From positions 2,322,259-2,386,258 of the forward strand of contig NC_018263.1 of the NCBI RefSeq assembly GCF_000227135.1: a stretch of 64,000 bases of DNA. The letters run 5' to 3'. The notes under the pieces are model-generated. The model had not been told where the DNA came from and searched no databases. It saw only the letters and a program-made list of their open reading frames with translations. The stretch is from Leishmania donovani (taxonomy: Eukaryota; Euglenozoa; Kinetoplastea; Trypanosomatida; Trypanosomatidae). This document shows, piece by piece, positions 20,674 through 28,815 of this stretch (position 1 is its first letter; every line of letters begins with the position of its first letter). The position numbers were made by a program, and so were the translations under genes.

Positions 20674-23600
20674 CTACAAGGCAGCGTCTGAGGGGCGTGG
20701 TAGCCGGTTGAAGAAGCTCATGTCGCCTGCGGCAGCCATGGAATTGTCGAAGGCGGCACAGTACTCCCGCTCTGCCGCGGCGGCTGAAACGGTCACAGCT
20801 CCCGTCGCACTCTCCGCGGACGTTTGTTTCGTCTTTGCCTTAGGTGACGACGAGGGTAAGTGTCGGTACAGCGTCGCGCGTTGCTGGTACACCTCGAAAT
20901 GGCGACGGTACGTCTTCTCCTCAAAGTCACTGAGGGAGTCCGGGTCGCGGTGCGCCTTTAGGTAGAGCGCGATGTACTTGAGCGCGGACTCCTCGACGGA
21001 GAGCCCGGGGTAAATCGGGCGCGCCTGCGCGACCGCGAGCAGCGCCAGAGCTACCGGATCGTACAACTGTCGCTGGATGTACTCCTCGTGATCGACGATG
21101 TCGGATGGAGAGGTGCCGGTGGGCAGAGGACGCCGCAGCATCTGTGGCAGGTGAGCCCCATCGACGTACTGCCACGGACGGCGCAGGAACCGTGCCATGT
21201 GTTCCTTGTTACGCAGCGCGTACAGTTTGCCGTCGTACTCGACAACGCAGTCGAGCAATCCCTTTTTGGCCACCGGCTGAATCACCCGACGCATCCCGCG
21301 AATCTCGCGCGTATCGTAGAGCAGTACTGGGCAGCAGCCCTCTAGTGCCAGGCAAGCCTCGTCCACCGGATGCAAAATGATGACGGGGAAGTGCTTCGGC
21401 ATCGGCTTCGCCTTCGACGCGTCCGTCACCGTCGTCGGGTCAACAAGGAAACGCTCGAGGTACTCGGCGGAGCTGAAGAAGAAGTACTGATTCAGGTAAA
21501 TCGCACCCCAACGCAAGTCCACCTCATTTGTGGCAGGCAGCCAAAAAAGCGTCGACATAGCGGCCGCCGCGGCGATGGCCTGGGGCGCGTGTACGCTGCG
21601 CACAAGGTCGTCGTGCTCAAGCCACTCGTACGGGCAGAAGGCGGTGAATTGGGACAGGTGACGGTGTACATAGCTGTAGACTTGATAGGAGTTGTGTAGC
21701 CGAGCTGGAAAAGCACGCTGCTCTCGCAGCACGGACTCCTGTGTCTGCTGAACGTACTCCTCGACACCGTGAACTGCCGCGACGAGGTTGCTGGCGTCGA
21801 GGGGCACGCTCGGCCGGGGAAGCGGCAACCGCACGGCCGCGTGGCGCTCCAAAGCGGCCACGGCAGCGCTCCACCCATCGGCTTCTCCATCCGCGTCCGG
21901 CGCTGAGTGGTCATCTGCCCTGCCATCCCTCAAGGGGGCCGATGAAGCCGCCATCACCTTGACGATCGGCGCAGCGCACGCTACCCGCGGGAGGGCCTCC
22001 GCTGACATGGCGGTATGCGGCAAGTTGTGCAGCACCGCACCGCTGTGCTTCACCTCCGCCGTCGACAAGTACAAAACGAGCAGCTTTTGTACAAGGGTAG
22101 GGTCTGCGCTGCCTTGCTGAGCCGCCAACATGCAGTCAAGCTTCAGCGCGTGCCAGTGCGGGTGCACCGCCCCCCAGGCCAGGAGCGACGAAACAGACAT
22201 GCACCTCATACCTAGGTTGAACGCTACAGAGTCGGCCAGCACGCGCTCCTTGGCGCTGCCCTTCTCCGTGGCGTAACGGACGTCGTGCTCGTACACGGAC
22301 ACGACGGGCTGCTGGAGAAGCGTCGGGTTTGGTGGTGCCTGGCGCATGAAGGGCCACGGATCGCGTACGAAACAGAGAAGCGAGTCGTCGTCCTTGAAGA
22401 AGTAGAGACGGTGGTTCACGCGCGCCACTCGCGGCGCTGCCTTTCGCTGGCATCGCCGCTTGCGCCTCTCGACCACGTCGCGCAGCTCCTGCACCTCGTC
22501 GGACAGTACCTCGCTCAGAACCTCTGGCTCCTCTAACTCGTTGTCGTCGCCAGCTTCCGCGTCACCAGCAGCGTCGTCGGCGTAGAAGCCCTGTGCGCTC
22601 TCCTGCAGCGGCTGCTCCGGGCCGACGCGCACGCCGGCGGGCTTCCAGGCGCAAGCGGTCTGCGGGCCTTCTTGGCGATATCTGTACAAGCGCACCGGGT
22701 CCTCGTAGCCGAACGACGACAGATCGCAACCGCCAGCCGTCAGGCGCGCCATTGCGTCTTCGAAGCGCATAACCTCTGGCACGTAGAAGAGCGAGGCACG
22801 GTGGCGCATGTGGCGTCCCAGGGCCTCAACGACGGCACGGCAAACCGTCTCCCTCGCAGCCCTGCCGTCGACCCGTACCACCTCAACATGCCGCTCTTCG
22901 ATAATGCCCATGAACTCATCCAGCGCCTCTTCCTGTGTGGGATGGTCTTCCTCCATGCCCAGCTGGCCTTCTCCGTGGATGGCGGCAGCAGCCGCCGAGT
23001 CCAAATCGTCGTGGTCATCGCCGCTTTGCGCGTCGCCAGAGTGCCCTTGCGCGGGCGGCGCCTCCGCCTCCTCCTCCGATGGGGAATCGACGTCATTCGC
23101 GCCAATGTGCCGACGACGCCACTTCCGCAGCGCTTTTTCGCGGCGTCGCTGCAGCCGTGCGGCGTCGCGGATGGCTTGCGTGGCCTGCTTCGTGGCTTCC
23201 ACCTCCTTTGCGGCAGTGTCCTGCACGCTGGCGTGCTCGACTGCCTCGCGCCGCTCTGTCGCGCGCAGTGCGCCTCGCTGCGCAAAGGTCTCCTCGTCGA
23301 TGTTGAGCCGCATCACCACCTCCGGGATGCAGCCTTCGTCAAAGAGGACGTCGAGGTCGCCGTCAGAGAACGGCGGGCAGATCATCACATAGCCGAGCGT
23401 ATCGAAGGGGCGGAAGCGCGTCACACAACTGGCAATGCGCAGGTATGCCTCACTCAGGCGCGCCTGCTTGTCCTCGGGGTCCTCCGGCTCGAACTCGAGC
23501 TTCTCCTGCAGGTCAGCCTCTTTGGCTTCGTCCCAGACATCCTCGTTATCGTTGTCCTCCTCGTCCACGTCCGCGTCGCTGCGCGCGGCACGCTCCTCCT

Positions 23601-26600
23601 CGCGCTGCTCACGTTCCTGCAACAGGCGCTCAGCCTCTGCCCTGGCCTTCAGCTTCGTCTTCTCCTCCCGCGCCCTGTTGCGCACCTCCTCTAGCAGCAT
23701 GCGCGCGCGGTCAACATACGGGTTCGTATCTTCGCTATCCTGAGGGATGTACACGCCCCTTACCATGCCACCTCCTGGCGTCAGGACCGCCTCGACACAC
23801 TCCTCGAAAAAATGGCGGTCGTATACAAAGAAAGGCACGCGATAAGCCTCCTGCAGCCCAGCTGCGAGTGTCTTCTTGCCGGAGCGCGTCGGCCCCACCA
23901 ACCACACGCGAGGCGGAAGCGTCTCAGGAGGTAGTTCGCCGACGTAGCGCTGCGGACAGCGCGCGAACGCGTCGCGCGCCTCCTGGGTGGCGAACACGTA
24001 AAGACCGTCCACGAAGCGCAGGCAGAACTCCTGTCGCCCGCGAACGAGGATGCCGCGCTCACGCAGCGTAACGGGACAATTGTCGAGACGCGACCCGAAC
24101 TGATGCAGGAAACGGCGCATCGGCCGCGTAAGGGGGTGGGGCGGCGGTTGCGGCACTCGGGGAGCCGCGTCGCCATCGGGGTTCAGTAACGCCGCCTCCT
24201 CGGCCTCCTCCTCGGCCTCTTCGTCGAAGGCGTCCTCCTCCTCCTCTCCGAGTGCTTGATCCACAGCGGCCTCGCTGGCTTGAATGGCGAGCGGGTCCAG
24301 CAACTGCATCACCTCTGCGATCACCTCGTGCACCACCGGCGTCTTGGGCAAGGAGATGGTGAGCACGTTAAACGGTTGCGACTGCCGCGCGCTCGGGTGG
24401 CTCCTGCTCGCCATCACAGAGCGCCGCTCGACTTTTCGGGCCCTTTTCAGCAGTCTCAGCGTTTGCGAAAGAACCGGCAGGTCACTCCCGTTTGCGCTGC
24501 CCTTCTCCGTTTCTTCGTCCTCCTCGGCCATCTCCGCGACCGGCGCGTCGGCAGGGCGCAGAACCAGCACCGTCTCCGGAAGCAGGTCCCCTTCCCACAA
24601 CCCATGAAGAATGTCCTTCTGCAGATCCACCGACGTCACTGCCGAGAGCAGCAGTGGCGCGGTGCATGCCGCCTTCTCTTTCGCTGCTCGAATATGCATC
24701 GCCTTTTCGTCGGCCATGCTCTGCGGGCCCTCCAAGAACATCGTGCGAGGAACACGTCGGCGCGCCCCGACAGAGGCTGCGGCGCTACCCTGCCGGTCCT
24801 GTAGCGCTTGCTGCAAGAATGACGCACGCCCTGGCCCACTAGCCTTCTTCTTGAGCTTCGGTTTCTTGGGCTCCATCTTGCCCTTTTTCTTCTTTGCCTG
24901 CGCTTTGGCGGCCAGCTCTAGGCGCTCCGCTCGCGCCTTACGGGCCTCCTCCTCAGCCATCTGCCGGCCGACGCACGCTGCGTGGCGCGCCTGCAGAAGC
25001 GCCTGACGCGGCTCGAGCAGCTTCACGAACTCCGAGACGGTATACGGCGTCAGGTTGAGCTGCGCCGCCACCTCGCCCACCACGCGTTGCATGGTCTCTA
25101 CCATTGCGTCTTTGGAGTGAACCAGCGTGTCGTCCGCTACCACGAGCACCGGTTTGCGGTCGGGAGAGCGGCGCTGACGCAGGTACTTGATGGGGAAGTC
25201 CACGAACGCGGCCCGCTTGCTGGTAGACGCGAAACAGTAGTAGTGGCCGCGGTAGGTGCAGGCATAGCAGGCTGCACCTTCAATCAGTACATGATCCTCG
25301 AACGCCGTGACAGGGCAATATCGCTTCCACACGGGTGAGAGTGACAGCCCCGCCTCCTCCGCCGCCTCCTCTACGGCACGACTGCGCTCCTCGTCTGCGG
25401 CGACGGAGGTGCTCTGCCCGTGTGCGCCGTCTTCGCCGCCGTCCTCGTCCTCGCCCGTCTTCGCACAGCCGAGCAGCGCCGGCTCTTCGCACGGGTACAG
25501 GTGAAACACGTGCGCGATATACGACGTAACGTGCCCGATGCTGGCGGACGCAATAGGGTCCACGAGTAGGTGGTGGTGTATACTCTTGGCAAACTCAACA
25601 TGTTTCCGCCAGCTGGAAGTCCAGTCCTGCTCCTCCAGAGAAGGAAGACGAGCGGCAGCGCCCTCTGCCGTTGTAAAGGAAAGCTGCGCCCCCGCCTCGA
25701 TGCGGCCATCGTGGATAAGCGATGCGAGGCGCAGACGCACCTCTGCTGCTCTTCCTGCCGCCAGGGGAGGCAGGGAGGACCTCTTCGTGTGCCCCGCCTC
25801 CTCAGCTGCGTCTTCCTCGTCGCGCTCGGCAACCGCGCCCTTCTCCTCCTCCTCCTCCTCCTCCAGGGCCAGCAGAATGCTTTGTGCCTCGGCCGCCTGT
25901 TGACGGGCCAGCTCCAAGTCGGCAGCTGGCGGCGCTGCCTTCCCCGTCGCGCCTTCCATCTCCACCAGGTGTGCTAGAATCTTCTCGCAATCAGCCCGCA
26001 TCTGCGCCTTCTCCAAAGCCCGTGCCTTCTGCGCTTCATCCTTGACGAAGGCGTCCCACGCCTGCTGCGACGCCGCTGCCGCAATGGCAATCCTGCCACT
26101 CGCGTGCTCCTGGTACACATCCGGAACGGCGGTGCACACCTCCACAACGTGGTCTGGCCTCGCCATCTCTGACAGCTGCAGCGGTCGCACAAAGTGCTCG
26201 AGAAACGCGTCGGTGGTCTCTGCTGTGGAGAACATGGTGTCACTGAATATGTAGCCCCGGTACTCGGCACGCGCGCTTGTCATGGCGTCCTGCAACAGCT
26301 GCACCTGCACCTTCATCGGCACTGCAATGCGCTGTGCAAGGCACACCTCCAGCTCCTCAGCGACAGCCCTTTGCGCTGTATCGCGCAGCGCAGCCATGGC
26401 CAGCTCCAGCACATCCAAGTGAACACAATGCAGCTCCTCAGCTAGTTGTCTGCCCACCTCGCTCTTTCCAATGCCTGCAGGCCCGAGGAGCAGGATGCGC
26501 GGGCACCTATGGCGATGGTAGCGATCGATCTCCTGCTGCACGACGCGTAGCTCATCCGGCATGTACAGCGAAACAGGGCTCGTCAAGTACCGACGCCAGC

Positions 26601-27684
26601 TCGGCAGCGTCACCTCCTCCGGATGGAGGAAAAACTCAGCGCTCATGCGTGCGGCTTGCTGCGCCGTGTTTACAGGACCGTCCTCGTCGTGCTGAGCCAT
26701 CACATGCTCCGTGCGGTGCACCAGCTGTTCCAGATAGGCGGCCGCGTCGCGGCGCTGCGCGTACACCGCGCACATTTCCTCGCACGCCAGCTCAAACTGT
26801 GTTGCGGTAAATTGGCCGCGCGGGTCGCAGTACCGATTGTACACGTCCTCGGCAGCCGCATTCGACCTCGACGCATCCGTGTTGCAAAAATGCAGTCTGT
26901 GGAACCAGTCGAAGAAAATGCGAAACTGCGCAAGAGTGAGGCTCGCGTCGCTCCGGTCATCATTCAGCTGGAGTTTTCCAAAGAGGTTATCGTACACAGC
27001 AGGGTACCATCGAAGCGGCAGCACCTCTACGTAGTCGATCACCGGCGCCTCTAGGTTTACCGCCGCTGCCGTGCGTCGGATGGTGAACACCTCTGTCGGT
27101 GGTAGCAGGCTGTACGGCGCCTCGTCGCTCACGACGCAGTCCACGAGCTCAGCGTTGAATTCCACCCACAGACTCCGCTCCTCCTCGCCCTCTTGCGCAG
27201 CAATCATATCAGGCATCCAGCGGGATGGCACGCTCTCTAGAAAAGCGATGAAGTCTTCTCTGGTGTAGGTCTCTCGCAGCACCCTCGGCGCATCTGGGGC
27301 CTCTGCCTCGTCACCGTGGGCTTTGCCGAGAGACGGCGCGCGCAGAGCCCCTTCCACGGAGGCCTCGGTGTCTGACTCGATCGCGTTGCTGTGCAGGGCG
27401 AGATAAACGCAGGTCACCAGGTGTGCCATCTCTGCGCGCGGCAGAACGACGGACAGCAAAGATACGGGCCCCGCGCCTCTATGTACATCAGCGCCCAAGC
27501 TACCCTCCGTCTTGGCCGTTTGCTGCAGCGGTGCGGCTCCCTCGGCTTCCTTTGAGGCTTCCGTATTGATGCAATGCTGCTTCTGCACGGAGGGAAGGGA
27601 ACGCCAGAGTCTTTCCCATGCATCCTCGGCGGAGACGAGAGGAGCGGCCTCGGCGGCCACCGTGGTCGGCAAAGTTTTTCTCAT
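20674..27684 (-). CDS. Giant AK9-like protein with repeated adenylate-kinase-fold and YHS-like modules
   Basis: 2336 residues from the ATG at 27684. Two intact Walker A loops are visible: GPAGIGKSE at 401-409 and GPTRSGKKT at 1264-1272. At least two more positions keep the strand-loop-helix look but have lost the motif (VLVVADDTLVHSKD at about 846-859; ATEKGSAKERVLADS at about 1805-1819). Most kinase-like segments are preceded by a Cys-containing block resembling YHS modules, near 789-835, 1203-1247, 1755-1780, 2016-2082 and 2117-2174 (for example CPVTAFEDHVL and DGKLYALRNKEHMARFLRRPWQYV in part). Acidic and Lys/Glu coiled linkers separate them. Vertebrate AK9, about 1900 residues, has the same multi-kinase style, and related proteins (CPC1/SPEF2) sit in the axonemal central pair. 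A flagellar nucleotide-handling or structural role is inferred. Catalytic competence of each module is unknown. Confidence 0.85.
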   Translation of the reverse strand: MRKTLPTTVAAEAAPLVSAEDAWERLWRSLPSVQKQHCINTEASKEAEGAAPLQQTAKTEGSLGADVHRGAGPVSLLSVVLPRAEMAHLVTCVYLALHSNAIESDTEASVEGALRAPSLGKAHGDEAEAPDAPRVLRETYTREDFIAFLESVPSRWMPDMIAAQEGEEERSLWVEFNAELVDCVVSDEAPYSLLPPTEVFTIRRTAAAVNLEAPVIDYVEVLPLRWYPAVYDNLFGKLQLNDDRSDASLTLAQFRIFFDWFHRLHFCNTDASRSNAAAEDVYNRYCDPRGQFTATQFELACEEMCAVYAQRRDAAAYLEQLVHRTEHVMAQHDEDGPVNTAQQAARMSAEFFLHPEEVTLPSWRRYLTSPVSLYMPDELRVVQQEIDRYHRHRCPRILLLGPAGIGKSEVGRQLAEELHCVHLDVLELAMAALRDTAQRAVAEELEVCLAQRIAVPMKVQVQLLQDAMTSARAEYRGYIFSDTMFSTAETTDAFLEHFVRPLQLSEMARPDHVVEVCTAVPDVYQEHASGRIAIAAAASQQAWDAFVKDEAQKARALEKAQMRADCEKILAHLVEMEGATGKAAPPAADLELARQQAAEAQSILLALEEEEEEEKGAVAERDEEDAAEEAGHTKRSSLPPLAAGRAAEVRLRLASLIHDGRIEAGAQLSFTTAEGAAARLPSLEEQDWTSSWRKHVEFAKSIHHHLLVDPIASASIGHVTSYIAHVFHLYPCEEPALLGCAKTGEDEDGGEDGAHGQSTSVAADEERSRAVEEAAEEAGLSLSPVWKRYCPVTAFEDHVLIEGAACYACTYRGHYYCFASTSKRAAFVDFPIKYLRQRRSPDRKPVLVVADDTLVHSKDAMVETMQRVVGEVAAQLNLTPYTVSEFVKLLEPRQALLQARHAACVGRQMAEEEARKARAERLELAAKAQAKKKKGKMEPKKPKLKKKASGPGRASFLQQALQDRQGSAAASVGARRRVPRTMFLEGPQSMADEKAMHIRAAKEKAACTAPLLLSAVTSVDLQKDILHGLWEGDLLPETVLVLRPADAPVAEMAEEDEETEKGSANGSDLPVLSQTLRLLKRARKVERRSVMASRSHPSARQSQPFNVLTISLPKTPVVHEVIAEVMQLLDPLAIQASEAAVDQALGEEEEDAFDEEAEEEAEEAALLNPDGDAAPRVPQPPPHPLTRPMRRFLHQFGSRLDNCPVTLRERGILVRGRQEFCLRFVDGLYVFATQEARDAFARCPQRYVGELPPETLPPRVWLVGPTRSGKKTLAAGLQEAYRVPFFVYDRHFFEECVEAVLTPGGGMVRGVYIPQDSEDTNPYVDRARMLLEEVRNRAREEKTKLKARAEAERLLQEREQREEERAARSDADVDEEDNDNEDVWDEAKEADLQEKLEFEPEDPEDKQARLSEAYLRIASCVTRFRPFDTLGYVMICPPFSDGDLDVLFDEGCIPEVVMRLNIDEETFAQRGALRATERREAVEHASVQDTAAKEVEATKQATQAIRDAARLQRRREKALRKWRRRHIGANDVDSPSEEEAEAPPAQGHSGDAQSGDDHDDLDSAAAAAIHGEGQLGMEEDHPTQEEALDEFMGIIEERHVEVVRVDGRAARETVCRAVVEALGRHMRHRASLFYVPEVMRFEDAMARLTAGGCDLSSFGYEDPVRLYRYRQEGPQTACAWKPAGVRVGPEQPLQESAQGFYADDAAGDAEAGDDNELEEPEVLSEVLSDEVQELRDVVERRKRRCQRKAAPRVARVNHRLYFFKDDDSLLCFVRDPWPFMRQAPPNPTLLQQPVVSVYEHDVRYATEKGSAKERVLADSVAFNLGMRCMSVSSLLAWGAVHPHWHALKLDCMLAAQQGSADPTLVQKLLVLYLSTAEVKHSGAVLHNLPHTAMSAEALPRVACAAPIVKVMAASSAPLRDGRADDHSAPDADGEADGWSAAVAALERHAAVRLPLPRPSVPLDASNLVAAVHGVEEYVQQTQESVLREQRAFPARLHNSYQVYSYVHRHLSQFTAFCPYEWLEHDDLVRSVHAPQAIAAAAAMSTLFWLPATNEVDLRWGAIYLNQYFFFSSAEYLERFLVDPTTVTDASKAKPMPKHFPVIILHPVDEACLALEGCCPVLLYDTREIRGMRRVIQPVAKKGLLDCVVEYDGKLYALRNKEHMARFLRRPWQYVDGAHLPQMLRRPLPTGTSPSDIVDHEEYIQRQLYDPVALALLAVAQARPIYPGLSVEESALKYIALYLKAHRDPDSLSDFEEKTYRRHFEVYQQRATLYRHLPSSSPKAKTKQTSAESATGAVTVSAAAAEREYCAAFDNSMAAAGDMSFFNRLPRPSDAAL

Positions 27685-27702
27685 GGTGCGTCACGCGAGA
27701 CG

Positions 27703-27712
27703 AAAAAAAAAA
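27703..27712 (-). promoter_or_regulatory. T-run just upstream of the AK9-like start, without an intervening AG
   Basis: On the minus strand a ten-T run ends 18 nt before the ATG at 27684. There is no AG before the start codon; the first AG is inside codon 1-2 (ATGAG). The acceptor must be further upstream, or the used start lies further in (next Met at residue 86). Confidence 0.5.
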
Positions 27713-27893
27713 GCAAGAGAATGAAGTGCTAGCACAGAGCTGCCGTAATCGCCAGACCCCAGTGCGCCGTCGAAATGGAGATGAGGTGACTGGACCCGAT
27801 GGCAGCGCGCGGAGGTCCGTGCGTGTTGATGTTGTCCTTCTCTTTCCGCGGATCGTGCGAGAAAGCGCACGATGCGAAATCCCCGGTGCACGC

Positions 27894-27914
27894 TGTGTGT
27901 GTGTGTGTGTGTGT
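27894..27914. repeat. (TG)n microsatellite
   Basis: About ten TG units on plus (CA on the transcribed-RNA strand), upstream of the AK9-like start. Confidence 0.9.
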
Positions 27915-28815
27915 CTGTGTACGTCCGGGCACAAAGCAGTGAGCGCGCTTCCTCGCACGAGCCTCGTGAATCCTTCTATTCTTCCTTCAAAACGGTGCTG
28001 CCGAGTGGCGCGTGCGCCCAGGACAACGTCCAAGAGCAGGTTGAGCGAGGGAGCGAAACGAGCACCGCAGCGAGAGGCGCAGTGGAGATGAGGCAGACGG
28101 ACGCAGGAAAGGTGAGAGAGGGTAGCGGCGAAGGCAAGGAGAGACGAGCGTCTGCCTCAAGAGTCGAAGCACGCTTGAGCGAGAGGGGGACTTGTGGGAA
28201 GAAGGCAACCACATGTCTCCCCTCTCTTGCTCATGATGCTCCTCACAGTCTCGTGCACTCCGACATGGCGGAAGGCTTGGATAGGGAGAGCGGGAGCCAC
28301 CACCACCAAACCGTCCTACATCGCCTCCCTCACGGTACATGCACCACAGTGGGTCGCATACGCATCATCGCCCACGGATACGTGATTGACGGAGAGCTTC
28401 TGCAACTGGCTTTCGTCCTGTATGGCCGTCATCCCTTTAGCGAGCTCGTTTTCCGGCTGGTGCTGTGGACTTTGTCGGCCAATCGCCGCTTCTGACTCGC
28501 ACGCGTGCCCGGAATGGCAGGATCGTCCCACTACCTGCGCGCAGGCGCCTCCTCGACGAGTGAAGCGGAGGAACCACGAAGGTGAAGGAGAGGTGACGAA
28601 GGCGGAGCCAAAGAGCGAACTAAAAACGAAACGAAAAGCCCACTCAGCTCGAAAAACAACAACGAAACACACGCTTGACGCCGCACGATGGAGAGAAAGA
28701 AAACGGGGAGGGGAAAAGGCCCCAAGTCTCCGTCGCCTGTCCACACTTGCAACGTACTAGCTCACCCACTCCCCCGACACTCGTGTGTCATTCAATTACG
28801 TGCGGCGTTGGCGCG

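Larger units (their letters stand above)
27685..28815. other. Intergenic spacer
   Basis: 3' UTR of COG2 and 5' UTR of the AK9-like gene. (TG)n at 27894-27914 and a strong minus-strand pyrimidine tract at about 28685-28725. No supported ORF. Confidence 0.6.

Noticed and set aside
22672..23694. Plus-strand open frame of 340 codons
   Set aside because: Antisense shadow within the AK9-like gene; His/Arg/Leu-rich composition and no domain.
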